A stretch of DNA of 64,000 nucleotides from Reinekea thalattae (GTDB lineage: Bacteria; Pseudomonadota; Gammaproteobacteria; Pseudomonadales; Natronospirillaceae), in assembly GCF_008041945.1 (NCBI RefSeq), contig NZ_VKAD01000001.1, positions 1,922,001 to 1,986,000 on the forward strand. The letters are read 5' to 3'. Both the position numbers and the translations under genes were made by a program. Shown piece after piece: positions 52,145 through 61,174 of the stretch. The notes below the pieces were generated by a model. The model was not told the origin of the DNA. It searched no databases and saw only the letters and a list, made by a program, of their open reading frames with translations. Position 1 is the stretch's first letter, and each line of letters opens with the position of its first letter.

Positions 52145-52188
52145 TGACTTGCTGACTTGCTGACTTGCTGACTTGCTGACTTGCTGAT
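52145..52188. repeat. Octanucleotide tandem array (TGACTTGC)n, about 5.5 copies
   Basis: Five perfect copies of TGACTTGC plus partial ends start about 18 bases past the FrnE-type gene stop. It is the third short array placed just behind a gene in this window, with a different unit each time. Confidence 0.92.
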
Positions 52189-52242
52189 TCAATAAGATAC
52201 CGCTGCGGCTGCCACTGTGCAGCCGCATTTTTTTGTTCGCTA

Positions 52243-52749
52243 TCATTGTGCGCAAAAACGAAAAAATTCCATTGCCACCTGATCACCACCGCCAGTGGTG
52301 TGTAACTCATTTATCTGTTGCACGTCGCCTTGCGCTAATGGCTGAATTGCCTTTGGCCAAAATTTTTGTGCTGCCAAATTATTTGGCAATACTCGCACTA
52401 ACCAGTCACCGGGATGTTTTTTTACCGTCTGCGCGAAAGCTTTTTTACCGACGCCTTGGCCGATGTATTTGCGTAATACAAAAAACTGCCCCATGTCCCA
52501 TTGGCTATTTTTGTAAGGCGAAACACGTACCAAACTAAAACCTGCCAACTGGCCGTTAACATAAATAAGGTAAGGGAAGTGCTGCGGTTTTTGCCAGTAT
52601 TCACGTACATCTTGCAGCGCCGTTGGTACAACATAGGTGCCTTGCTCACACGGCTGCCAACCCATAAATTGCGACATGTCGTAAACGTAATATTGGAATA
52701 GGTTTTCCACCAGCGTGCTGTTTTTTGCTAACACTAGAGTTAGGTTCAT
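52243..52749 (-). CDS. GNAT-family N-acetyltransferase
   Basis: A 168-residue acetyltransferase. WDMGQFFVLRKYIGQGVGKKAFAQTV carries the acetyl-CoA loop (R/Q-x-x-G-x-G/A). HPGDWLVRVLPNNLAAQKFWPKAI is the C-terminal alpha/beta with the Asn/Phe-Trp pair. The target is unknown. It starts four bases after the lrgB stop and so is probably the last gene of the lrgA-lrgB transcript. Confidence 0.87.
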   Translation of the reverse strand: MNLTLVLAKNSTLVENLFQYYVYDMSQFMGWQPCEQGTYVVPTALQDVREYWQKPQHFPYLIYVNGQLAGFSLVRVSPYKNSQWDMGQFFVLRKYIGQGVGKKAFAQTVKKHPGDWLVRVLPNNLAAQKFWPKAIQPLAQGDVQQINELHTTGGGDQVAMEFFRFCAQ

Positions 52750-52753
52750 CGAT

Positions 52754-53458
52754 TCAAGCCAACCAAGCCGACACGAGCGGAACCAGAATTGGACAAAGCA
52801 GTGAGCTTAAAATAGCACTAAGAACCAGCGCAAAGGCACTGTAAGCACCTTGCTGAGCGCCTTCTTCTACTATGCGCGCGGTGCCCAATGCATGGCAGGC
52901 CGTGCCCATGGCGATACCTTGCGCTTTAGGGTGATGCACGCGCATGGCACGCAACCACGGCACACCGACAACAGAACCCACTAGGCCCGTCACCATAACA
53001 GCAATGGCGGCAATTGAAGGCTGGCCGCCAATTTGGTCGGCGATAAGTACGGCGATTGGCGTAGTAACAGACTTAGGTGAAAGCGAGGCGGCAATTTGTG
53101 CGCTGGCACCCACCAGCAATGCCAGTGCCGTTGTTGAAACCACGGCGATGACGACCGAGACAAACACCAACGAAAGTATTTGTGGCAATTCTTTTTTAAT
53201 ACTGTGTAACTGCTGGTAGAGCGGCACACCCAACGCCACTACTGCGGGTTTTAGCAAAAAGGTGAGCACGCTGGCGTATTGGTTGTAGTGCGAGTAATCG
53301 ATCTGCGCAAACAATAACAATAGGACTAACGCCGTTAACGAAACCAATACTGGGTTTAACAACGGCGTTGGAAATTTTTTATACAGCTGCTGCGCCAATA
53401 AAAATAAACCGATGGTGAGCGGCAAGTAGATTAGGTTAATCATTCGCGCGGCCCTCAT
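52754..53458 (-). CDS. lrgB: LrgB-family membrane protein
   Basis: A 234-residue protein with about seven hydrophobic segments. QIAASLSPKSVTTPIAVLIADQIGGQPSIAAIAVMVTGLVG and GIAMGTACHALGTARIVEEGAQQGAYSAFALVLSA are the LrgB/CidB hallmarks. With LrgA it forms a holin-like system. In several bacteria the pair takes up pyruvate or controls murein hydrolase export and cell death. The start overlaps the end of lrgA by 23 bases. A D-lactate dehydrogenase gene is divergent. Confidence 0.93.
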   Translation of the reverse strand: MRAARMINLIYLPLTIGLFLLAQQLYKKFPTPLLNPVLVSLTALVLLLLFAQIDYSHYNQYASVLTFLLKPAVVALGVPLYQQLHSIKKELPQILSLVFVSVVIAVVSTTALALLVGASAQIAASLSPKSVTTPIAVLIADQIGGQPSIAAIAVMVTGLVGSVVGVPWLRAMRVHHPKAQGIAMGTACHALGTARIVEEGAQQGAYSAFALVLSAILSSLLCPILVPLVSAWLA

Positions 53459-53930
53459 TATTGAGGTTGGCTTTCATTTGAGCGTTTCCATTCGCGCTGG
53501 CTGTATCTAATTCGGGGGCAGCCTCGTTTGGGTGACGACGAAACCACCATTGCGATGCCCAACCACACAACGCCAATAACACCAGTGTGGCAAACACACA
53601 GGTGGCAATAATCGCCAACAGGGCGCTGTGCAACACACTCAGGTGATCCACTAGGCCAACGCCCACCGGAATAAACAGTAAAGACATCCAGCGATTAAAA
53701 AACAAACTACTGCGTTGCACCCAATGCAGTGGCAACCACTTAAATTGCAACAGTGCGGTCAGCAGCAACATTCCAAGAATAGAACCGGGTAGCGCATGAC
53801 CAAGCAGGCTACTTAACCATTCACCTAGCCAAACCAAAGCAAACAGCACCGCCAAACCGGTAAGCCACTCAAAGAGTACTTGGCGAATAGTTGCCCAATT
53901 GGCATTTTTTAAATCAATAGGTTTCGACAT
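53436..53930 (-). CDS. lrgA: LrgA/CidA-family holin-like protein
   Basis: A 164-residue protein with four membrane helices. WLSSLLGHALPGSILGMLLLTALL and FIPVGVGLVDHLSVL are the LrgA core. A longer than usual hydrophilic C-terminal tail (HPNEAAPELDTASANGNAQ) follows. It overlaps lrgB, with which it should be translated in a coupled manner. The neighbouring divergent ldhA hints at a shared link to pyruvate/lactate overflow, as LrgAB-type proteins can transport pyruvate. Confidence 0.92.
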   Translation of the reverse strand: MSKPIDLKNANWATIRQVLFEWLTGLAVLFALVWLGEWLSSLLGHALPGSILGMLLLTALLQFKWLPLHWVQRSSLFFNRWMSLLFIPVGVGLVDHLSVLHSALLAIIATCVFATLVLLALCGWASQWWFRRHPNEAAPELDTASANGNAQMKANLNNEGRAND

Positions 53931-53995
53931 ATGCTTTGCGGCCGCTTAGTGCGCGAGATAAGATAAAGCGCAATCTTATTACAACTAGGTGAGCT

Positions 53996-55021
53996 ATGAA
54001 AATCTGTCTTTTTAGCGCTAAGCGCTACGACCGTGAAAGTTTCGACAAACGCAACAGCCAACGCAGCGATGCTACGCCTGAAATTCAGCTGGAATTTTTT
54101 GAGACTGGGCTCAATCCAAAAACCGCCAGCCTTGCTCAAGGCTTCGATGCCGTCTGCGCATTTGTTAATGACGATCTTGGTCGCGAAACACTCACCGAAC
54201 TGAACAGTGCTGGCATTAAATTGGTGCTCATGCGTTGCGCTGGTTTTAACAATGTTGATTTACAGGCCGCAGCCGAACTGGGCATTGGTGTGTATCGCGT
54301 ACCAGCCTATTCGCCAGAAGCGGTTGCCGAACATGCTATCGCATTATTGATGACGCTGAACCGCCGCGTCCACAAAGCTTACCAACGTACACGCGATGCA
54401 AACTTTTCGCTTGAAGGCTTAACCGGCATTAATATTTTTGGCAAAACCGCCGGGGTTATCGGCACCGGTAAAATCGGTTTGGCAGCACTGCGTATTTTAA
54501 AAGGCTTTGGTTGTAAGTTGTTGGCATTCGACCCTTACCCAAGCCAAGCGGCCATTGAACTGGGCGTTGAATACGTCAGCCTAGAAGAGCTGTTACAAGC
54601 CTCAAATATTATTAGCCTGCATTGCCCGCTGACCGAAGAAAACACTTACATGATCAACCGCTCTGCCTTTAGCCAAATGCAAAAGGGCACCTTTTTGATC
54701 AACACCAGTCGCGGTAAGTTGGTCGACAGCTCCGCCTGTATCGATGCATTAAAAGACGGCACCTTAGGTGGTTTGGCGCTGGATGTTTACGATCATGAAA
54801 AAGAATTATTCTTTGAAGACTTATCGTCTGAAGTGATTAAAGATGATGTGTTCAGACGCTTATCGGCCTGCCACAATGTGATCTTTACTGGTCACCAAGC
54901 CTTTTTAACCGAAGAGGCGCTGCATAACATTGCTGACACAACCTTGAGCAATGCCAGCAACTTTATCAACGGCGTTGAATCCGATAACCGAGTCACACCT
55001 GCCGTTGTCGATAACAGCTAA
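53996..55021 (+). CDS. ldhA: Fermentative D-lactate dehydrogenase
   Basis: A 341-residue NAD-dependent D-2-hydroxyacid dehydrogenase that reduces pyruvate to D-lactate. GVIGTGKIGLAALRIL is the nucleotide loop. The catalytic set is Arg in INTSRGKLVD, Glu in the VYDHEKELFFED region and His in FTGHQAFLTEEAL. LMRCAGFNNVDLQAA is typical of LdhA. Its last four bases overlap the convergent end of the ubiF-like gene. It lies divergent from lrgAB. Confidence 0.94.
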   Translation: MKICLFSAKRYDRESFDKRNSQRSDATPEIQLEFFETGLNPKTASLAQGFDAVCAFVNDDLGRETLTELNSAGIKLVLMRCAGFNNVDLQAAAELGIGVYRVPAYSPEAVAEHAIALLMTLNRRVHKAYQRTRDANFSLEGLTGINIFGKTAGVIGTGKIGLAALRILKGFGCKLLAFDPYPSQAAIELGVEYVSLEELLQASNIISLHCPLTEENTYMINRSAFSQMQKGTFLINTSRGKLVDSSACIDALKDGTLGGLALDVYDHEKELFFEDLSSEVIKDDVFRRLSACHNVIFTGHQAFLTEEALHNIADTTLSNASNFINGVESDNRVTPAVVDNS

Positions 55022-56184
55022 CGAATGCCTAAGGCATATTTTAGCACCTGCCGCTTGAGCGCTGTTGAGCGTTCGGCGGTTTTCAATACTGCGTTTCTGG
55101 CCCACTTAAGTGGCGCAAGCTGATTACTAAAACCAAAATAGAACGCATCCATCGCGCTCTGCATTAACTGGTTATCTAACCGACGCTTACGCTGATAAAC
55201 CGCCAAGGCTTGCTCACTGTTCCAATTGGCTTTCGCCAACACTTGCAGTAAAGCCTGCACATCTTTAAAGCCTAAGTTCACACCCTGACCGGCAAGCGGG
55301 TTAATGGTATGTGCCGCATCGCCCACCAGCACACAACGCTCGGCAAAATACTGTTTAGCATGGCGACGGGTGAGCGCGAAACTGGCTTTGCTTAATACCT
55401 GAATGCCACCGAGTTCATCTGGAAACGCTTGCACAACCGCTTGCGTAAGCTGCTCGTTAGAAAGCGCTTTAAGCTGGCGAATTTTACTGGCGCTGTCGTA
55501 CCAAACGAGTGAGGCTTGTGAACCTGGCAACGGCAATAACGAACGTGGCCCTGTTGGCGTAAACCATTGCCAAGTGATGTCCTGCTGTGCGGCTTCGGTG
55601 GCGACGTTGATCAGCATGCAGTGCTGATCGTAATCCCAACTGTTGAGCCCAATACCAGCCAGTTTACGCACCACGGAATGAGCACCGTCTGCGGCCACCA
55701 CTAGGCTTGCTTCAATTTGCTCGCCGTTGTTCAGCTGCAAGCGGTTTTTATCGTTTAAAAATTCGATCCGTTCAATCTTCGCTGGGCAAAACAAGCTGAG
55801 TGATTTTTGCTCGGCAAAACCCTGCCAGAGCGCTAACTGGATAAGCCGGTTTTCGACAATAAAACCCAGCTCTTCAACACCAATATCCTGTGCGCTAAAA
55901 CGAATTCGGCTGTCGGCCTTTTCCCATGTTTCTAAACGGCGAAAGGGCGCAGTGCGCATTTGTTGCAACCGTTGCCACGCGCCAAGGCTGTTTAACAGTT
56001 CAACTGACGTATAAGAAATGGCCGAAACGCGTGCGTCGAACGGCTGCTCGGCGCTGTAAGCTTGCGGCTCAACGGCTTCAATCAAGGCAACGCTTTTACC
56101 CTGTTGTGCCAAACCTGTTGCAACCGCTGCGCCGACCATGCCACCGCCGACGACGGCAATATCAAACTGTTGTGGCATTTTCAC
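55018..56184 (-). CDS. ubiF: Ubiquinone-biosynthesis FAD hydroxylase, UbiF type
   Basis: A 388-residue flavoprotein monooxygenase of the UbiH/UbiF/UbiI family, peripheral to the inner membrane. FDIAVVGGGMVGAAVATGLAQQGKSVALIE is the FAD loop. DARVSAISYTSVELLNSLGAWQRLQQMRTAPFRRLETWE is close to E. coli UbiF. VADGAHSVVR and the second FAD motif VLVGDAAHTINPLAGQGVNLGFKDV are present. UbiF adds the C6 hydroxyl in the demethoxyubiquinol step. UbiF rather than UbiH/UbiI is favoured by the N-terminal third; confidence in the exact reaction is moderate. Confidence 0.85.
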   Translation of the reverse strand: MKMPQQFDIAVVGGGMVGAAVATGLAQQGKSVALIEAVEPQAYSAEQPFDARVSAISYTSVELLNSLGAWQRLQQMRTAPFRRLETWEKADSRIRFSAQDIGVEELGFIVENRLIQLALWQGFAEQKSLSLFCPAKIERIEFLNDKNRLQLNNGEQIEASLVVAADGAHSVVRKLAGIGLNSWDYDQHCMLINVATEAAQQDITWQWFTPTGPRSLLPLPGSQASLVWYDSASKIRQLKALSNEQLTQAVVQAFPDELGGIQVLSKASFALTRRHAKQYFAERCVLVGDAAHTINPLAGQGVNLGFKDVQALLQVLAKANWNSEQALAVYQRKRRLDNQLMQSAMDAFYFGFSNQLAPLKWARNAVLKTAERSTALKRQVLKYALGIR

Positions 56185-56233
56185 TCCTAGAATTTATAGC
56201 GCTGCTACCATAACGCTTGCGGGTTCGCTGGGC

Positions 56234-56268
56234 AAAAAAAAGCTCCAGCAAATGCCAGAGCCTTTTTT
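56234..56268. terminator. Terminator between the lipoprotein gene and ubiF
   Basis: GCTCCAGC and GCCAGAGC form an imperfect stem around AAAT, with an A run on the left and a T run on the right. On the minus strand it lies about 65 bases past the stop of the large lipoprotein gene. Confidence 0.75.
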
Positions 56269-56329
56269 AGATTATCTGCCTTGAGCGGTGAATATTCAAC
56301 TCACCGCAGCGCGGTAAAAGCCAGAGCTA

Positions 56330-58456
56330 TTACTGCAAAATATAACGGTAGATGTCTTTGCTGCCATCATCGTTGAAGATGATGCACTCAAAACCCTGAT
56401 CGCTATAAGAGCTCACAATACAGCTATAGCTTGCAAGATCAGACTCGCCATAGTCTTCGTCGATTGACCAATCTTCATCACAAGACGAACGGACAAGACC
56501 TTGAGTTTCGTTAAAGCTTAAACGCATACCGTCGAAGCTCCACTCGTAGTCATAACGATTGTATGAACATTGGTCCGTTGACTCTTGGTAGTAATCGTAA
56601 AAACCATCGGTTTCTGTTAATTCTTCATTACCGAACAGCGACCATTCACAGTCGTAGTCTTGGGTATGAACTTTATACAGGCCAACTGGGTTAAACGGCT
56701 GTGCTGCTGTGTCGCTGTTGCTGGTTAGCGTCATGCTGTAAGTCGATTCATAACCGTCTTTAGTGAAACGATCTTTATAATAGATATCGCCACTTAGGTT
56801 ATCGTTCGAAGCAGACATCAGGTAAGCGTCTGCACAGCTGCTGCTGTCGGCAATAAGTTCTAAACCTAGGCTGCTTTGCGCTAGCTTAGCGACCTTAGCG
56901 TAATCGGCATACAGCGCTACAATACCTTCGCTGTTGGTAGACTTAGATGACTCGGTAGCAAAGGCGTCCGCGGCTTTTTCGCCAGTAAACACACCAATGT
57001 AATCGCCGTTTACTGAAGCTTTTAGATCAATCGGCAATGGCAGAGGCAATTCAAGATCAATCGTTTTACCGTCTTCTAATTCATAAAGGCTTGGAATCGG
57101 TAACAACAGTTTCGCTGCTGACAACATAGCATCAGCATCTTTCACTGCTAGAGAGACAAGCGCATCAACGTTGATATCGAAAGTATCTTCATCAAACTCT
57201 AAGTCGTAAAGCACGGCACCAATACCCTGAATACCGTCGAACGTTGGTACGCTCAGCATTTGGTTTAAACCTGCATCTTGGAAAGGGTTTTCCATATCCT
57301 GCAACAATTCACAGTCGTAGTAAGCTGCTGGGTCAAAGCTGGTTGCAACGCGCAGAGCTTCGGTCAGTGCTTTGCCATCAAAGCCAACGCTAAATGCAGC
57401 AATAGCATCATCGTTGTCGCTAGCATTTTTAACGAATGAAGGAATATGACCATTCAATGCCGTTAAGCTTGAAATAAGCTCAGCTTTTTCTAGTTCTAAA
57501 ACGAATTTAAGGTCAACATCGTAGCTGTTTTCTGAGGTTTCAACGCTGGTTGCGCCAAAAACGAGTCGTGGCACGCTCGATACAATCTGCTCAATCTCGG
57601 CAAGACACTGCCCAGGTAAAAGCACTTTCAGATCATTGATCGAATTACCATTCTCAGCAAGCAAGGTTTCAATGTCTTGGCCTACTGTAGAGGATTCGTT
57701 ATTAAAAACGATATTGCCGATTTCAACGAGGTTAATGTAACCCGAGGTTTGTTCAAAATCGTATTGCTTGTTTAGATCGGTTAGGGTTTTTTCTGAAGCT
57801 AAAGACTTGCTCGGTGCAGTCATACCAAGAACTTCTGCTTTACGCTCATCAGAAAGATTGTCCTGAATAACAGCAAAGGTCGCTAAGTCATCATTAACAA
57901 CGAAAGCTAACTTAAGCTCGGCATCAATCTCATAAGAGTAAGTGAGAGACCATAGCATCACCTCTTGCCCTGCAACGGTTTCAACTTCTGGTTCTGAATC
58001 TAATGTGCTGTCAATTTCTACAACAGCAGCTTTCAATAACTCACCGCCATCGGTTACTGCTATTTGGAATACAGGGTACAGACCATCAAAGTACACAGCC
58101 GATGCCATGTCATCTGCTAGGCCATAGGCAACCTTAACAACTTCGGTACCTTCTGCGGTTATATCAGCAAAGTTAATAATTAGAGGGCGTAGTGCTTCTA
58201 ACGTCTCGATATCAATAATGCCTAGGCTGTTATAAGTCGCAAGTGCCATCTCAAGCTGGGATAAGGTTGAAGGGTCATAAAAGCTAACAGCATCTTCAGA
58301 GCTGCTTTCAACATAAAAAATAGTATCGGCTGGAGCTTGCTGACGGATTTTGCCAAGCGAGCCGGCATCTTCTTCTCCACATGATGATAAGAACACCGCA
58401 CTGGCGAGTACTGCTGGCAATGACCAATTACGTAACTTCTGCATGTAAGGTTGCAT
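56330..58456 (-). CDS. Large acidic lipoprotein of unknown function
   Basis: A 708-residue protein. The lipoprotein signal ends in lipobox FLSSC (Cys about residue 26), with Gly at +2, so outer-membrane placement is likely. The body is rich in Asp/Glu and beta-prone. A segment IRQQAPADTIFYVESSS opens it, a pattern seen in proteins that begin 'PADT..YV'. The last 130 residues hold six Cys, many Tyr/Trp and the Asp-rich stretch SSCDEDWSIDEDYGESD. They look like a separate disulfide-rich module. No family is recognised. The gene is monocistronic. Confidence 0.75.
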   Translation of the reverse strand: MQPYMQKLRNWSLPAVLASAVFLSSCGEEDAGSLGKIRQQAPADTIFYVESSSEDAVSFYDPSTLSQLEMALATYNSLGIIDIETLEALRPLIINFADITAEGTEVVKVAYGLADDMASAVYFDGLYPVFQIAVTDGGELLKAAVVEIDSTLDSEPEVETVAGQEVMLWSLTYSYEIDAELKLAFVVNDDLATFAVIQDNLSDERKAEVLGMTAPSKSLASEKTLTDLNKQYDFEQTSGYINLVEIGNIVFNNESSTVGQDIETLLAENGNSINDLKVLLPGQCLAEIEQIVSSVPRLVFGATSVETSENSYDVDLKFVLELEKAELISSLTALNGHIPSFVKNASDNDDAIAAFSVGFDGKALTEALRVATSFDPAAYYDCELLQDMENPFQDAGLNQMLSVPTFDGIQGIGAVLYDLEFDEDTFDINVDALVSLAVKDADAMLSAAKLLLPIPSLYELEDGKTIDLELPLPLPIDLKASVNGDYIGVFTGEKAADAFATESSKSTNSEGIVALYADYAKVAKLAQSSLGLELIADSSSCADAYLMSASNDNLSGDIYYKDRFTKDGYESTYSMTLTSNSDTAAQPFNPVGLYKVHTQDYDCEWSLFGNEELTETDGFYDYYQESTDQCSYNRYDYEWSFDGMRLSFNETQGLVRSSCDEDWSIDEDYGESDLASYSCIVSSYSDQGFECIIFNDDGSKDIYRYILQ

Positions 58457-58644
58457 GTATTTTCCTTGTTAGTAGCGCCAGTGGTTGCACGCCAATGAGT
58501 GAGTTAAAACCTTTTAGGTTTTACAGCGCGATTTTATACTATATATGCCAAATAAATAGTGCGATGGGCCTAACAGTTTTGGGCTTTAGGGAGCCAAATA
58601 ATCAACTAAAACCACATGAGCTATAAGCAAAGTATAAGTTGTCA

Positions 58645-59508
58645 TTACGAAAGCAGCTTCAATACGACAATGCCTAAAAGGGCGGCACTGACACCAGCAA
58701 TTTCAGTTGCTCGGAATTCATCCTTTAACACCACGCGGCTGTAAACCAACAATACCAAAACATTCATCGCCGCAACGGCTGACACCAAGCCCGTAGGGCC
58801 GTGCTGGAAAGCCAACAGGATCAGCACCATACCGACAACATTTGATAAACCAACAGCCATGCCAACACGATAGGTTTTAGCAATAGACCAACGCAGTTCT
58901 TGCGTATCATTAACGCTGTCTTTTGTTCGCCACCAGCTGATAAAAAACAATAAACTGGCAAAACCAAACATCAAAACAATGGAGGCAAAAATATCCGCGC
59001 CAAACAGAGTTGACTGCTTGCTGCTAAGGTCTGTCATCGCAAAGCTAAGCGAGGCCAATAACGCCCAATGCGCACCTTTTAAATTTTTAAAACTCAACTC
59101 ATTGGAATAACGAATTAAGTTAATGCCAAAAAATAAAATAACAAAGCCGATCAGTTGCACCGGGCTGAGCGTTTCGCCCCAACCTAAATAGGCCAACAAC
59201 ATCACCAACGGCGAGGCCAAGCCCGAAAGCACACCAACGACCGACGCCTTGCCAACCGCAAAGCCTTTATATAACGCAGCATTCGCAGCAAATGAGAACA
59301 AGCCCATGCTTAGCCCTGCAATCGATGCAGGCCAAGAATGAAAGCGATGCCCCAATACCAACATGCCAATGATCGCGACAATAAAGCCAGTGCTGTAAAC
59401 GCCACACAGCATAAGGCTGCGATTAACATTTTTTTGCGACACCCACTGATATAGAACCGCACGCAAGCCAAAAAACAAGGCAGCCAACAACGCATAACTT
59501 AGCCACAT
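58645..59508 (-). CDS. EamA/DMT-family permease
   Basis: A 287-residue protein with ten hydrophobic helices arranged as two EamA repeats. The first runs from ALLAALFFGLRAVLYQW to FVILFFGINLIRYS. The second runs from HWALLASLSFAMTDLSSKQS to GVSAALLGIVVLKLLS. DMT proteins export or import amino acids, nucleotides or other metabolites; the substrate is not evident. It stands alone between the lipoprotein and M32 peptidase genes. Confidence 0.88.
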   Translation of the reverse strand: MWLSYALLAALFFGLRAVLYQWVSQKNVNRSLMLCGVYSTGFIVAIIGMLVLGHRFHSWPASIAGLSMGLFSFAANAALYKGFAVGKASVVGVLSGLASPLVMLLAYLGWGETLSPVQLIGFVILFFGINLIRYSNELSFKNLKGAHWALLASLSFAMTDLSSKQSTLFGADIFASIVLMFGFASLLFFISWWRTKDSVNDTQELRWSIAKTYRVGMAVGLSNVVGMVLILLAFQHGPTGLVSAVAAMNVLVLLVYSRVVLKDEFRATEIAGVSAALLGIVVLKLLS

Positions 59509-59587
59509 AAGGTTACTTCTCCCCTCTTAACGAGGTACTGCAAATATTAAAATCTATCGACGCCGTGCATAAATAACGAACTGCACT

Positions 59588-61087
59588 CTATAGATAACGC
59601 GAGCGAATGTGTTCTAGGAAATGGCGCGAGTTGAGCGTTTCACCAGTGGCTTGCGTCAGCAATTCATCGTAACTGAGTAGGCGGCCTTGCTGCCAAACCT
59701 TGCTCGATAGCCAAGCAAACACTTCGCTGAAATCCAACTGAGCAATTTGCTGCGCCGCGTTTGGAATATCCTTATGCATGGCCGAGGCAAGCTGAGCGGC
59801 GGTCATTGCACCCAGTGTGTAAGACGGGAAATAGCCAATCGCACCACTTGGCCAGTGTACATCTTGCATGGGGCCATTTTTAAAGTCGCCTTCGGTATTG
59901 ATACCTAAATAGTTTTGCATGGCTTCGTTCCAACGCTCTGGAATATCGCTGACTTTGGCCTTGCCTAAAATGATGTCGCGTTCTAATTCGTAACGCAGAA
60001 TGACATGCATTGGGTAGGTGACTTCATCGGCAGTAACCCGAATTAAACCCGGCTGTACGCGGTTCATCAGTTTTAAAATATTATCTTTTGAAAAAGCTGC
60101 TTCGCTGCCAAGATTTTTTTCGAGCATCGGCACCAACGCCTGAATAAAGGCTTCGCTGTGACCAATTTGCAGTTCATAAAATAAACTTTGGCTTTCATGC
60201 ACGCTCATACCCATAGCATGACCGACCGGCTTATAGCGCCAAGCTTTAGGCAGGTTCGCTTCATAGGTGGCATGGCCCAGCTCGTGAATCACGGCCATTA
60301 AGCCATCGACCACATTATTGTCATCGTAACGGGAAGTAATTCGGCTGTCGTCCGGAACACCACCGCTAAACGGATGCGCGGCTTCATCCAAACGGCCAGC
60401 CTCAAAATCAAAACCCATGGCCGCTAAAATATCGTGCGCCAAGGCTTTCTGTTGTGCTTTATCTATCGGTTGCGATTGTGCAATCGGTTCGCCAGCCGCC
60501 TGTTGTTTTTGCAGCACCTGTTGCAACAGGGTTGGCAGCTCTGCTTTTAATTCACTAAAAACTGGGTCGATATGACGGCTGCGTGTGCCGGGATCAAAAA
60601 TATCCAATAGAGCATCGTATTCGGTGGCGTAATCGTTTTGCTCGGCCAAGGCTTGGTAGAGTTTTTCTGCTTTGCTGCGAGTAATATCGAACACCTTTTG
60701 CAAGGCAGGTTCAAAGTCTTTCCAGTTGTTCTCGGCACGTAAGGTTCGCCACGCATGCTCACACTCATTCAGAGTCATGGCTTCGGCTTCTACTAACTCG
60801 GTCGGCAATACACTGGCGCGCTGCCATTGGGTTTTCATTTCCCGAAAGTTGGCCTGCTGCCAAGGCTGCCATTGGTGATAGCTCTGTTCAGCCCGCTCAA
60901 ACTCACCAGCCAAATGAGGCGCTTGCAGTATTTCGGCTTGAATCACGGCGATTTCTGCTAATGCTCGGCCACGAGCCTCGTTACCCTTTGCTGGCATCAT
61001 CACCTGTTGGTCCCAACCTAACATGGCGTTGGCGTGATCCAACTGGGCTAACCGATAAAAGGTTTTTTCTAACGAATCGTAACTCAT
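59588..61087 (-). CDS. Carboxypeptidase M32 (Taq type)
   Basis: A 499-residue zinc metallopeptidase that removes C-terminal residues. The zinc site HELGH is in LMAVIHELGHATYEANLP, with the third ligand Glu in GMSVHESQSLFYE. DSRITSRYDDNNVVDGL, HPSG-like HPFSGG and RVTADEVTYPMHVILRYELE are family motifs. The ATG at 61087 is chosen because AGGAGC precedes it and MSYDSLEKTFYRLAQLDHANAMLGWDQQVMMP is the family start. The longer frame adds 24 unsupported residues. Confidence 0.94.
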   Translation of the reverse strand: MSYDSLEKTFYRLAQLDHANAMLGWDQQVMMPAKGNEARGRALAEIAVIQAEILQAPHLAGEFERAEQSYHQWQPWQQANFREMKTQWQRASVLPTELVEAEAMTLNECEHAWRTLRAENNWKDFEPALQKVFDITRSKAEKLYQALAEQNDYATEYDALLDIFDPGTRSRHIDPVFSELKAELPTLLQQVLQKQQAAGEPIAQSQPIDKAQQKALAHDILAAMGFDFEAGRLDEAAHPFSGGVPDDSRITSRYDDNNVVDGLMAVIHELGHATYEANLPKAWRYKPVGHAMGMSVHESQSLFYELQIGHSEAFIQALVPMLEKNLGSEAAFSKDNILKLMNRVQPGLIRVTADEVTYPMHVILRYELERDIILGKAKVSDIPERWNEAMQNYLGINTEGDFKNGPMQDVHWPSGAIGYFPSYTLGAMTAAQLASAMHKDIPNAAQQIAQLDFSEVFAWLSSKVWQQGRLLSYDELLTQATGETLNSRHFLEHIRSRYL

Positions 61088-61174
61088 GCTGCCGCTCCTA
61101 TTTGTGATCGCCGATAAAAGTGCGAGTATATCCACTCCTGTATAACAAAACGAACCCAAGTCAACTAAACCACC

